This document shows, piece after piece, positions 36,997 to 46,224 of a stretch of 64,000 bases of DNA. Position numbers and translations under genes: made by a program. Under the pieces are notes generated by a model. That model was not told the origin of the DNA and ran no database searches. It saw only the letters and a program-made list of their open reading frames with translations. Source of the stretch: Puteibacter caeruleilacunae (GTDB lineage: Bacteria; Bacteroidota; Bacteroidia; Bacteroidales; Prolixibacteraceae). The stretch lies in NCBI GenBank assembly GCA_005217565.1, contig SJCO01000014.1, positions 172,958 to 236,957 of the forward strand, given 5' to 3'. Within the stretch, counting starts at the first letter, position 1, and the number at the start of each line of letters is the position of its first letter.

Positions 36997-37993
36997 GAAA
37001 GACAACTTTCATAATAGCAGTACTGATGTTCATGTCGATGATGACATTTGCACAGTATCACAAAGATGGCAACTTTACCATTAGTGGAAAATTAGGAATA
37101 AACACAATGAATCCTTTAGCAGGATTGGATGTAAATAAAGCTACAGTAAAATTTTCCAACTTGAAATGTACGTATCGTTGGCGTTGGGGTGGTGGAAACA
37201 CCAAAGTATGGAAGAAAATAGCGGACATTCAGTTGAGTGATCAGTGTTGGCAATGTGCAAGTATGGAAGTAATCATTTTTGATTCTACTACCAACTTTGG
37301 GTATTCGGTTAACGGAGAGTATTTCAGATTCAATATTGCAGCCCGAAGAAGTAGTGATACAAATAATAACCTGGACACAGGTGTTGTAAGTGGTCCCATT
37401 GATGATTATGTGAGACTTGTAAAGACTGCTATAGGACAATATGAGGTGCAGTGCGTCAAATGAAAAACTGGCGATTTATGGAGGTTGTAGCACGCCAGAC
37501 AGATGGAGTTGGAGTAACATATTTAGAAGCTCCTGTTGATGGTTCAACTAGTGGTGAGATCTATACTGCTCAGCCAATTCATATTGATCACTTTTCAAAA
37601 GGCAAATTTGCTGGCAACGTTGGTATCGGAACAGATCCTTCTGATGCTTATGTCTTATCAGCCAATGGAACTATCCGCGCCAGGGAAATTAAGGTAGATA
37701 GTGAAATATGGGCTGATTATGTCTTTGACAATGACTACAAACTAATGCCTATCGAACAAGTCGCCAACTTCATCGATGAAAATGGTCACTTACCAAATAT
37801 CCCCAATGCAAAAACGGTAAAGAAGGATGGCATTTCTGTTGGGGAAATGAATGCAAAGCTTCTGGAGAAGATCGAGGAGTTGACGCTGTATGTGATTAAG
37901 CAGCAGCAGGCAATGGACGAAGTCAAACAAAAAATGCAAAAACAAGATGAAATAATCAATACGTTACAAATGAAACTCAATCAAAAACTTTAA
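36993..37993 (+). pseudogene. Class B fibre-like gene broken by a one-base frameshift
   Basis: Two overlapping frames (36993-37463 and 37451-37993) together match the intact class B proteins at 18070 and 61890. The first frame ends QYEVQCVK where the homologues read QYEVHVRQ; inserting one T between 37450 and 37451 restores CAT GTG CGT CAA and the whole 333-residue protein. All parts, from signal peptide (TFAQ) through head to HLP domain, are otherwise intact, so this is a recent mutation, a phase-variable site or a sequencing error. There is no homopolymer at the site. It lies at the end of the operon B fibre set, before the RHS N-half. Confidence 0.85.
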
Positions 37994-38016
37994 AACCAAT
38001 TATAAGTTTAATAGCC

Positions 38017-38103
38017 ATGAGTAAATATCTACACCTAATTTTAAAATCCATATTGTTTCTACAAGATAGTTACTCTTGTGGAAACTTCTTAATACCGATT
38101 TAG
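38017..38103 (+). CDS. Short ORF (28 aa) containing a strong hairpin, upstream of RHS N-half
   Basis: MSKYLHLILK...: a 28-residue frame with hydrophobic start. Its codons include a 12-bp stem (38055-38066 with 38074-38085). A second hairpin TTTAGAGG/CCTCTAAA (38099-38122) begins at the stop codon. The pair looks like an attenuator or processing site between the fibre genes and the 38229 RHS gene. Coding is uncertain. Confidence 0.4.
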   Translation: MSKYLHLILKSILFLQDSYSCGNFLIPI

Positions 38104-38122
38104 AGGGGCGGAATCCTCTAAA
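38055..38122 (+). promoter_or_regulatory. Tandem stem-loops between fibre and RHS genes of operon B
   Basis: Stem 1: GTTTC-T-ACAAGA (38055-38066) with TCTTGT-G-GAAAC (38074-38085). Stem 2: TTTAGAGG (38099-38106) with CCTCTAAA (38115-38122). Neither is followed by a T-run, so an attenuator, RNase-processing or stabilising function is more likely than a simple terminator. Confidence 0.5.
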
Positions 38123-38228
38123 CGATGAGGATAATATCTGTATATTATTATTTAATCGTCGATTTTGATTAAATGCAATAAGCAGGGTGATTGTATTAAT
38201 TAGTAGCTATAATTAAAACCTTTCAAAT

Positions 38229-41200
38229 ATGAAGAATACATCTTTATACAGGATGAATTGCTTATTATCTTTCTCTTTATTGCTGATGTTGACTTTGGGG
38301 TACAAGAACACAGTAGCACAACAAGAAAATCCACAAATTTCGCCACCTGTAATTCCTCCTTCACCTGAAGCTATGGCTTTTCAAATATATGGTGACTTTC
38401 CTGTATCTCATTATACGGGAACGGTGAATATATCAATCCCTATTTATACAGTTAGTGTTGATGAAGTTCAGATTCCTGTATCTCTATCTTATCATCCATC
38501 CGGTATTAAAGTTAACCAGACTGCAAGTTGTGTAGGATTAGGTTGGACGTTAAACGGCACAGGTGTAATTACACGTGTGGTGAATGGGATTCCTGATGAA
38601 TGGAGTTATGGAATATTAGATAAGTCTAAAGGTTATGATATCTATTATCACACCATTGACGATATTAATTATAGTGAAGGAGCTACCGGTGATAGTACAG
38701 ATGAAACCGAGTACATCTATGGAGTGAAAGATGGGGTTAGGGATAGTGAAAGTGATACTTATTCGTTGAACTGTTTTGGATTAAGCACTAAGTTTATACT
38801 GGATGCAGATGGTAATGCTCATTGTTTTCCAAATTCAAATATTCAAATCGAAAAGGATGGAGAAAATTGGAGAGTAAAATCAATTGCAGGAACTACTTAT
38901 ATATTCTCCAAAACAGAATTTACCTCTACTATTTCTCTCACCCCACGAAGTGATGCCAGTGCTGAAGCGAATGCAGATCCGCGTGTTACTGGTTGGTACT
39001 TGACAAAGATTATTACTTCAAAAGGAAAGGATATAAACTTTAACTATGGCAGTAATGGTAGTTCCATAAGTTTTTCTGCAAGTGAATCGGCTTGTTATAT
39101 GCCTTATGCTATGGTCAATGGATTTTATACTAATGAATTGAAATCTTTTTCGGAATTTCAGATTGAGTATATCACCCCAACTTTGAGTAGTATTGAGTTT
39201 CCTGGAGGAAAAATAAAAGTGGAATTGAGTAATGACGCAAGAACAGATGTGAGGTCACCGTCATATCCTGTTGAAAATGTAGAAATCAGAGATTTGGATA
39301 ATATGTTGATCAAGAAATTTAAGTTGAGTTACGATTATTTTATTTCTGAAGCAAATGATTATTTCGGTAACAGGCGACTCAAGTTAACCAAAGTGCAGGA
39401 AATGAGTAGCACAGGAGAGGCATTACCTCCTTATGAATTTGGTTACTATGAAAGCCACAAGTTGCCGGTTTTAAGTTCTTTGGCACAGGATTATTGGGGG
39501 TTTTACAATGGAGCAATAGGTAATAAAACCCGAAGTTTAAAAATGATACCAGCTAAATCAGATATTAAAAATTCGTCAGATATCGATTATGTCTATGATG
39601 GTGCGAACAGAGAACCTAAGTTTCCAGAAATGATGGCTTGGACATTAAATCAGATAAAATATCCTACAGGAGGTGAATCTTCTTTTGAATATGAGGCCCA
39701 TAATTATTACGATAATGAAACTTCATCAAATAAAACAGCAGGTGGGCTGAGAATAAAACGAGTGATAAGTAAGGAGAGTGACACTGCTATTCCAACAGTA
39801 AAGGAGTATCGCTATGATGCGGCAAAAGGAGCATTCAATTCAAGTGCTGGTTTTAATCATGATCCTCACTATTATCTGGAATATTCAGAGAATATTTATC
39901 TTCCGTGTATAGGTCCCCAGATATGTCCTCCAGGTATTGTTACTTCAGGCTATGGGGGAACAATACCTCTACAGACTGTATCCGAGATTTTTAACTCTTC
40001 ACCGTTTAATGGTCTGGGACTAACCCGGGGGGCGAGTGTTGGTTATGGACGTGTTGAGGAATGGAAAGGTTATATGAGTGGAGGAGCAGCTAGTTTTGCT
40101 GATGGCTACACTGAGTATGTCTACTCTGTTCCAAATTGGGATACCTACATTACTAAAGATGCTTATAGTGGTTTTATAGACAGACTTGGTATATACGTTA
40201 CTTACATGAAGGCTCATATGTTCTGGCATTCTGAGGTGTTTCTCTACCCATTTATTGATTATCCGTCGAAAGATTGGGAGGAAGGATTGTTACAAGAGAA
40301 GAGGGTTTATGATCATAATAATGACCTCAAATACTATGTCAAGAACAATTATTCCACCGGTATTAATCCAAAGAACATAGGAATGGGCTTAAAGGTTTCG
40401 ACCTGTCCTTATATGATTAATGCAGCGGATAATGAACACCATATGGGTAATGTTATTTACCAACGCTATTTTATTCATTCCGATCGCACCAGGCTTGATC
40501 GTGTTCTGACAAAGACATATGAGGAATCAGATTCAATAACAACAGAGCAATTATTTACCTACAATGAGGATCATATTCTTGTAAAGGAGGTGAAGACAAC
40601 TGATAGTCGTGGAAGAGAGATTACCCAAATAAAGTCTTATCCATTTGATTATAGTGTAGAACCATATAATTCAATGGTGAATGATAATTATTTGCCAGTA
40701 GTAAAAAGTATCACAAAAGTTGATGGAGTTCAAAACAGTGGTGTTGAATATTTTTATAGCTCAAAAAGATACATGACTGATGCAGATCGCAGTCAATACC
40801 TTATCGACTCTATATCTGAATTACATAACCAAACTTGGGATACAAAGGTTTGTTTTGACAAATACGACAGATTTGGGAATCTGCAACAGTTGCATAAGAA
40901 GAATGATCAACCAACCACTTACTTGTGGGCTTATAACTCAGCATTCCCTGTTGCTAAGGTTGTGAATGCAAACTATGATCAAGTAGAGCTTGCACTGGGA
41001 GGATCGTCAATTGTAAACAGTTTGCAGACTTCAACAAGTAAGAGTTACATTAATTCAAAAGGAGATATGTTGCGAAGTAACTTGACAGATGCATTTGTCT
41101 CATCTTTCACCTACCAACCAATGAAGGGGATTGATGAAGCTACGGATCCGAACGGACTGAAGACAAAATATAATTATGATAGTTTTGGTCGATTGATGAA

Positions 41201-41798
41201 TGTAATGAACGACGATAGTGAGATCCAGAAACAGATTAGATATAATTACAACACAGAGTTATCTGTCTCTCCATCAAGTTTAAGTTTTACAAGTGGTGGT
41301 GAGACTAAGCGTTGTGCAGTTAATTCAAATGTGAATTGGTCATTAGTTAATAAACCAGGATGGATTACAGTATCTCCAACTTCGGGAGAGGGGAGTGATT
41401 CGATCTCTGTTGCTGCCTCTTATAATAGTTCGATAGCTCCCCGATCAGGTGCTGTGGTGATAAAAGCTGGAGATATAGAGAAGAGATTATCGGTTGCTCA
41501 GGCGACATCAGATACCATAATCGTATCTCCTAGAAATATTGACAATTTAGATAATCCGGTAACCGTTAATGTTTCTGCTTCTTCAAATATATGTTGGACA
41601 GTTACCATTGATCAGCAGTTTTCTCAGCCATGGGTATTGGTTGAGGATGAATCAGGTAATAATGTAAGCTCTGCTTGTGGCTATAAGACTTTGATCATCA
41701 AAGCAGATCTTAATGTGAATCCGAATCAGTTGGGCGCTGCTTCTGTTACTATATCAGGGAATGGCATAACCTGTACAATTAATATTAACTCATTATGA
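38229..41798 (+). CDS. RHS N-half protein with two C-terminal BACON domains, operon B
   Basis: 1189 residues, signal peptide ending near ...NTVAQ. The N-half signature is present (VSHYTGTVNISIPI, SYHPSGIKV, VGLGWTLNGTGVITR, YPTGGESSF) and YD repeats end at DPNGLKTKYNYDSFGRL. Unlike its paralogues it continues with a BACON domain (about 1011-1092: LSVSPSSLSFTSGG, VNWSLVNKPGWITVSPTSG) and a second BACON-like repeat to the end. BACON domains are Bacteroidota beta-sandwiches thought to bind glycans, mucin or other surfaces. Here they would sit at the junction with the C-half, which is an odd place and may help anchor the shell to a target. Confidence 0.9.
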   Translation: MKNTSLYRMNCLLSFSLLLMLTLGYKNTVAQQENPQISPPVIPPSPEAMAFQIYGDFPVSHYTGTVNISIPIYTVSVDEVQIPVSLSYHPSGIKVNQTASCVGLGWTLNGTGVITRVVNGIPDEWSYGILDKSKGYDIYYHTIDDINYSEGATGDSTDETEYIYGVKDGVRDSESDTYSLNCFGLSTKFILDADGNAHCFPNSNIQIEKDGENWRVKSIAGTTYIFSKTEFTSTISLTPRSDASAEANADPRVTGWYLTKIITSKGKDINFNYGSNGSSISFSASESACYMPYAMVNGFYTNELKSFSEFQIEYITPTLSSIEFPGGKIKVELSNDARTDVRSPSYPVENVEIRDLDNMLIKKFKLSYDYFISEANDYFGNRRLKLTKVQEMSSTGEALPPYEFGYYESHKLPVLSSLAQDYWGFYNGAIGNKTRSLKMIPAKSDIKNSSDIDYVYDGANREPKFPEMMAWTLNQIKYPTGGESSFEYEAHNYYDNETSSNKTAGGLRIKRVISKESDTAIPTVKEYRYDAAKGAFNSSAGFNHDPHYYLEYSENIYLPCIGPQICPPGIVTSGYGGTIPLQTVSEIFNSSPFNGLGLTRGASVGYGRVEEWKGYMSGGAASFADGYTEYVYSVPNWDTYITKDAYSGFIDRLGIYVTYMKAHMFWHSEVFLYPFIDYPSKDWEEGLLQEKRVYDHNNDLKYYVKNNYSTGINPKNIGMGLKVSTCPYMINAADNEHHMGNVIYQRYFIHSDRTRLDRVLTKTYEESDSITTEQLFTYNEDHILVKEVKTTDSRGREITQIKSYPFDYSVEPYNSMVNDNYLPVVKSITKVDGVQNSGVEYFYSSKRYMTDADRSQYLIDSISELHNQTWDTKVCFDKYDRFGNLQQLHKKNDQPTTYLWAYNSAFPVAKVVNANYDQVELALGGSSIVNSLQTSTSKSYINSKGDMLRSNLTDAFVSSFTYQPMKGIDEATDPNGLKTKYNYDSFGRLMNVMNDDSEIQKQIRYNYNTELSVSPSSLSFTSGGETKRCAVNSNVNWSLVNKPGWITVSPTSGEGSDSISVAASYNSSIAPRSGAVVIKAGDIEKRLSVAQATSDTIIVSPRNIDNLDNPVTVNVSASSNICWTVTIDQQFSQPWVLVEDESGNNVSSACGYKTLIIKADLNVNPNQLGAASVTISGNGITCTININSL

Positions 41799-41836
41799 TA
41801 GAGTAACTGTTAGTTTTATATTTTAAAGATAAAGAA

Positions 41837-41962
41837 ATGAAATCTTTTCATTTATATATAGCAAGCATTATTCTGTTATGTTGGCAGAGTAATTTTTATA
41901 GCCAACATGAAGGGCATTATGAGCTGGATCAATCAATAAAAACGAAATTTCAAGAACAATGA
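41837..41962 (+). CDS. Small secreted peptide ORF (41 aa) coupled to RHS C-half
   Basis: MKSFHLYIASIILLCW... with a signal-peptide-like core and a possible cleavage after NFYSQ. Its TGA overlaps the ATG of the RHS C-half (41959-41962). It sits at the same operon position as the unrelated 23-residue ORF at 22008. An AAAG purine stretch precedes the ATG. Could be a true small exported protein or a coupling ORF. Confidence 0.5.
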   Translation: MKSFHLYIASIILLCWQSNFYSQHEGHYELDQSIKTKFQEQ

Positions 41963-44900
41963 ACGAACAATATAAATATATACAACAGAGAATGTTAGGG
42001 GGAGCGACATGTGGTGGCATGCAATTGTCCGATTTCTCTATAAAGTCTAGATTACTCCTTGTTTTAATGATGCTAGGGATAATAACGACGACGAAGGCTC
42101 AGAAAGGAACGCCAGATCCTACAAAGAACTATATTCAGTCGATTGAGGTATTAAATAAGGATGCAAACAAAACGATTGAAACGATAAACTATTTCGATGG
42201 CTTAGGTCGTTCCTCACAAGTTATTACCGTTCAGGGTAGCCCATTGGGTAAGGATGTAATTGTACCTATTCAATATGATAAGTATGGCCGACAGGTACGG
42301 ACTTATTTACCTTATGTTACCAATGCTTCAAATGGAATGTATCATCTCGATCCTGTTAAAACGGAAAATACCTATTCCAGTTCGGAGCACTATAATTACT
42401 ATAATAACGTAGCGGTTAAAGTTGCACACTCAACTGTACCGTATAGTGAAGCCAAATTTGAGGCATCTCCACTAAATAGAGTATTAAAACAGGGAGCTCC
42501 AGGAGAGGCTTGGCAAGTAGATGGAGCCCATGCGCAACACTTCGGGTATGGGACTAATGCTACAAATGATGTATTGTGCTTTGAAGTAAGTGGAGATAGA
42601 CTTGTGAATAGCGGTGGAGAAGCAGATAGTGATGGATTCTCATTTTATAAGGCAAATAGTCTTTATAAGAATGTTGTTAAAGATGAGAACTGGGAGTCGG
42701 AGGTTGTATCGGGCCAATTGCATACAACAGAAGAGTTCAAGGATAAACAAGGACAGGTGGTGTTAAAACGCAGCTACGTTGAAGAGAACAATCAAGTTGT
42801 ACCTGTGGAGACTTACTATGTTTATGATGATTTTGGCTTGTTACGTTTTGTGTTACCCCCGGGAGTTGTTGCAGCATTTAAAGGGAGTATTCCGTCAACG
42901 CAATCCGGAGAAACCCAAGTTTACAGTGAGGATACTCAATTAGCTTCTATGCCAGATGGCAAGAAACTGCTTGTAGCTGCTTCAGGTTCTTGCATCACTT
43001 TAAAGCCAGACTTTACATTCACAGCAAGCAACACCAGTAGTCTTACCATTACCACTGCAGATTTTGATGAATCAATGATGTACTCATATAAGTATGATCA
43101 TAAAAAGCGGATGATTGAAAAGCATCTACCAGGAGTAGCTCCTGTATATATGGTGTATGATGTACGTGATCGTTTGGTATTAACGCAGGATGGTAATCAG
43201 CGATCGGGAGATAATGATGAGTGGACTTATTTTAAGTATGATGACTTTAACCGACAAAAAGAATCAGGATATGTTGATTTGACTGATGATTTTCCTGATT
43301 TGTTAACCAAGCATGACACAATAATTACCAATACCTTTGGTACAGAACAATTTCTAGTAAAGACATTCTATGATGATTATAGTTGGACTGGGAAAGAGAA
43401 TTATAATGCAACGCATCCTAATTTAGATATATCGCATTTACCTGAAGCAAAAGGTCAGGTAACCGGGACTATTCGATCTATATCAGGTAGAAATGATAAT
43501 TTGGTTAGTACAATCTATTACGACAAGCAATATCGTGTAGTGCAGACTATTTCAGATATTATGGTTAATGGAGTAATCGGAACAGAGGTGGCAAGTACTC
43601 AATATTGGGGATTTACCTCACAACCAGAAAAAACAATTACCTGGCAAAACATTAGTGGTGTTGGAGAAAAGTACGCGTGCGAAATGATGGAGTACGATGA
43701 TCAAGGTCGTTTGCTAAAGGTTAAGCATGGCGTTGGTACAACAACACCAACAACAGTTTTGGCTGAAATGAAGTACAATGAACTTGGTGAGTTGATTGAG
43801 AAGAACCTTCATGGCGGAATAGAGTCAATAGATTATCGCTATAATATTCGAGGCTGGCTGACAAGTATCAATAATGCTAATCTAACAAATGATGGTGTGA
43901 AGGATGATGATGCAAAGAATCATTTCGGAATGGAACTATCCTACGATCAGGCGATACAGGGAGCGAATATTGATGGGGAAGAGCAGTTTAATGGTAATAT
44001 TAGTGGTGTTGTATGGAAGGCTCATGATGAGGATAAAAAGGCCTATGGTTATGCGTACGATGGCTTAAATAGATTAAAAAAAGCCGACTTTGAGGTTTAT
44101 TCAAGTGCGTGGTCTGATGTAAGTAATTTTGATGTAACAGGAGGAGCTCCTAAAGGAATTGATTACGATATTAGGGGTAACATAAAGAGTTTGAAACGTT
44201 ATGGTAATTCAAGTTCATATGAGAATGATCTTGTATATACTTACAGTGGTAACCAATTGGTTTCAATAAAAGACAATGCTAAAGGAATTAATGGTAGTTA
44301 CTCTTACGATGCCAATGGCAACATGACCAAAGATGGTTATCGTGGCTTTGATGTTGCTTATAACCGTCTGAACTTACCAAAGAAGGTTTCAAAAGGGACT
44401 GATGTGATAGATTATTTCTACGCCGCAGATGGAACCAAGGTGATGAAACAAACAACAAAAGGAGGTAGTACAACCAAGATTAGTTATGCCGGTAGCTTTG
44501 TATACAATGGAAATCAGTTGGATTATATCCTTACTAGTGAGGGGATGTGGAAAAGCGATGGTTACCAATATAATCTAAAAGACCATCTGGGTAATGTGCG
44601 TGTTGTAATAAATCAAGGTGGAGCACCAGTTTCAAAAAGTGATTACTATCCATTTGGTAAATTACATGATCGCCAGAGTGTAGATTTCGTAAAAAACAAA
44701 TACCTTTATAACGGCAAGGAAATTCAAGATGAACAACTTGGCGGCGTTCTTTTAGATTGGTACGATTATGGTGCAAGGATGTATGATGCGGAGATAGGGA
44801 GGTGGCATGTTGTGGATCCTATGATTGAAAAGCATCATGAATATACGGGATATGCATATACATATAATAATCCTATATTATATCCTGATATTATGGGCTT

Positions 44901-45525
44901 AGATACCACTATTTATGTGTTTGATAAACCATCTCGACCTAGTGATAATGGAACAAAAGGTGAGACATATTCTGCAGAGATCATTGTTGATATTGATGGT
45001 GAGCCAACAGAATCGTATAGCGGAAGTAGTTATCCAAATTCGAAGTCAAATAAAGATAATACTACAGCGTACAATACTGTAAATGAGGGAGAACATAGTT
45101 ATGATAATAAATATGGACATAAAGGAAGTAGTAAAAAAGGATTGAACATTTATGATGATTCTAAAAAAAGGACAGCTAAAGGAACGGATCCTAATGGTAA
45201 TGCTGTTAATATGTTAGGTGAAAATGTCCATTCAGGCTCAAGTGATAATGGTAATTATAATAGTAGAGGTTCAAAAGGATGCGTTACATTAGATCCGAAT
45301 GATGTGTCTGATTTTTTGGGGAATTTTGATTGGAGTGGTTCAATAACTAGGACAAAAAAGGATGGCTCTAAAAAGACTTATACTGGCACTACTGGTAATT
45401 CATCAGGAAAAATAATAATTTTGAGAACAAATAAACATGCAAATGTTAAATATAATGAATTAAAAGCAAAGCAAAATGGGGCAACTTATAATCCTTTTAC
45501 GAACACTTATCAATCTAGTTTTTAA
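41959..45525 (+). CDS. RHS C-half protein with DUF6443, RHS core and L,D-transpeptidase-like tip, operon B
   Basis: 1188 residues, about 970 of which parallel the 22076 protein: signal peptide (TKAQ), DUF6443-like domain, YD repeats, RHS core (YNGKEIQDEQLGGVLLDWYD). The tip after about residue 977 is unrelated to that of operon A. It contains H1091 in ENVHSG and C1108 in SRGSKGCVTL, a pattern close to the YkuD L,D-transpeptidase motif (His, 14-17 residues, then [S/T]HGC), here with 13 residues and Lys instead of His before Gly. A peptidoglycan-directed toxin is therefore plausible. The core shares an 89-bp identical DNA run with operon A (44680-44768 versus 24812-24900). The next gene overlaps it. 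Confidence 0.9.
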   Translation: MNEQYKYIQQRMLGGATCGGMQLSDFSIKSRLLLVLMMLGIITTTKAQKGTPDPTKNYIQSIEVLNKDANKTIETINYFDGLGRSSQVITVQGSPLGKDVIVPIQYDKYGRQVRTYLPYVTNASNGMYHLDPVKTENTYSSSEHYNYYNNVAVKVAHSTVPYSEAKFEASPLNRVLKQGAPGEAWQVDGAHAQHFGYGTNATNDVLCFEVSGDRLVNSGGEADSDGFSFYKANSLYKNVVKDENWESEVVSGQLHTTEEFKDKQGQVVLKRSYVEENNQVVPVETYYVYDDFGLLRFVLPPGVVAAFKGSIPSTQSGETQVYSEDTQLASMPDGKKLLVAASGSCITLKPDFTFTASNTSSLTITTADFDESMMYSYKYDHKKRMIEKHLPGVAPVYMVYDVRDRLVLTQDGNQRSGDNDEWTYFKYDDFNRQKESGYVDLTDDFPDLLTKHDTIITNTFGTEQFLVKTFYDDYSWTGKENYNATHPNLDISHLPEAKGQVTGTIRSISGRNDNLVSTIYYDKQYRVVQTISDIMVNGVIGTEVASTQYWGFTSQPEKTITWQNISGVGEKYACEMMEYDDQGRLLKVKHGVGTTTPTTVLAEMKYNELGELIEKNLHGGIESIDYRYNIRGWLTSINNANLTNDGVKDDDAKNHFGMELSYDQAIQGANIDGEEQFNGNISGVVWKAHDEDKKAYGYAYDGLNRLKKADFEVYSSAWSDVSNFDVTGGAPKGIDYDIRGNIKSLKRYGNSSSYENDLVYTYSGNQLVSIKDNAKGINGSYSYDANGNMTKDGYRGFDVAYNRLNLPKKVSKGTDVIDYFYAADGTKVMKQTTKGGSTTKISYAGSFVYNGNQLDYILTSEGMWKSDGYQYNLKDHLGNVRVVINQGGAPVSKSDYYPFGKLHDRQSVDFVKNKYLYNGKEIQDEQLGGVLLDWYDYGARMYDAEIGRWHVVDPMIEKHHEYTGYAYTYNNPILYPDIMGLDTTIYVFDKPSRPSDNGTKGETYSAEIIVDIDGEPTESYSGSSYPNSKSNKDNTTAYNTVNEGEHSYDNKYGHKGSSKKGLNIYDDSKKRTAKGTDPNGNAVNMLGENVHSGSSDNGNYNSRGSKGCVTLDPNDVSDFLGNFDWSGSITRTKKDGSKKTYTGTTGNSSGKIIILRTNKHANVKYNELKAKQNGATYNPFTNTYQSSF

Positions 45526-46012
45526 TGATTCTTGTTTTTTGTTAATATGTGTAATTGTGTTTTCAGTACAGGGGTGTAACTTCGTTCATAATACAAAGCT
45601 ATCTAAAGAAAATATGAATGAAGTCACTACACAAACCGAGAAAATTGAATCTGTAAGAGAAAAGGAAAGGTGTGATATTGATATTGTTCTTGAGACAGAG
45701 GAAAATATTAATAATATTTCTGATGAATTGATTTACTTGTTTTTATATACTTTTGATGAAAATTGCAAGAATAATATTGAATTTGGAGAGTATAGTAATG
45801 AAGTACTTTTTAAGCTTTTAGAGCAGCATCCTAAGCGAGTAGTTGAGAATATCACAAAGGAAGGTATTAATTTAGATGTGATTCTAAATGAACTAGCTAA
45901 TCCAATTAGCGATGTTGTTAATGTTGATGATGTATTAAAATCTATTAATACAATTTCAACTGAAGAAGGAATAAAGAATAAATTGGTTGATGCGTTAAGA
46001 CGGAATAAATGA
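45476..46012 (+). CDS. Putative lipoprotein, immunity candidate for the 41959 tip
   Basis: 178 residues; the frame overlaps the RHS end by 50 bp and no later in-frame ATG precedes the hydrophobic stretch. A membrane/signal segment ends in a lipobox-like SVQGC, followed by an acidic domain (ISDELIYLFLYTFDENC, PKRVVENITKEGINLD) with no recognised fold. Being periplasm-facing would suit protection against a cell-wall-active tip. The real start may be a non-ATG codon. Two hairpins follow, closing the operon. Confidence 0.68.
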   Translation: MGQLIILLRTLINLVFNDSCFLLICVIVFSVQGCNFVHNTKLSKENMNEVTTQTEKIESVREKERCDIDIVLETEENINNISDELIYLFLYTFDENCKNNIEFGEYSNEVLFKLLEQHPKRVVENITKEGINLDVILNELANPISDVVNVDDVLKSINTISTEEGIKNKLVDALRRNK

Positions 46013-46021
46013 AGCAATATA

Positions 46022-46048
46022 GGAGGGAGTGTAAGCTGAACTCCCTCC
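46022..46048 (+). terminator. Hairpin after immunity candidate
   Basis: Perfect 9-bp stem GGAGGGAGT (46022-46030) with ACTCCCTCC (46040-46048), 10 bp after the stop. No strong T-run, so it may act together with the next hairpin. Confidence 0.55.
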
Positions 46049-46114
46049 AGTAATTTCTAGTTACTAATTCAAATAAACAGTTATTTTTTGTCTTAAAAGT
46101 TGTAAGAAAATAAT

Positions 46115-46154
46115 AAAGAGGGTGTTTAAAACGGACATCCTCTTTTGTTTTTTT
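46115..46154. terminator. Bidirectional terminator between operon B and the RT gene
   Basis: Stem AAAGAGGGTGT (46115-46125) with ACATCCTCTTT (46135-46145), one wobble, then TTGTTTTTTT. It lies between converging transcripts of operon B (plus) and the reverse transcriptase operon (minus). Confidence 0.75.
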
Positions 46155-46224
46155 AGAATGTAAACACACCCAAGGGATTGCGAACAATAATGATTTAGAT
46201 CCAAAACCAAGAGATGAGTGGCAT

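Noticed and set aside
19076..45525. Type IX secretion sorting domain on RHS or fibre proteins
   Set aside because: No C-terminal T9SS-like beta-sandwich with a terminal GVYxVxV-type motif was seen; C-termini are coiled coils, YD repeats, BACON domains or tips.
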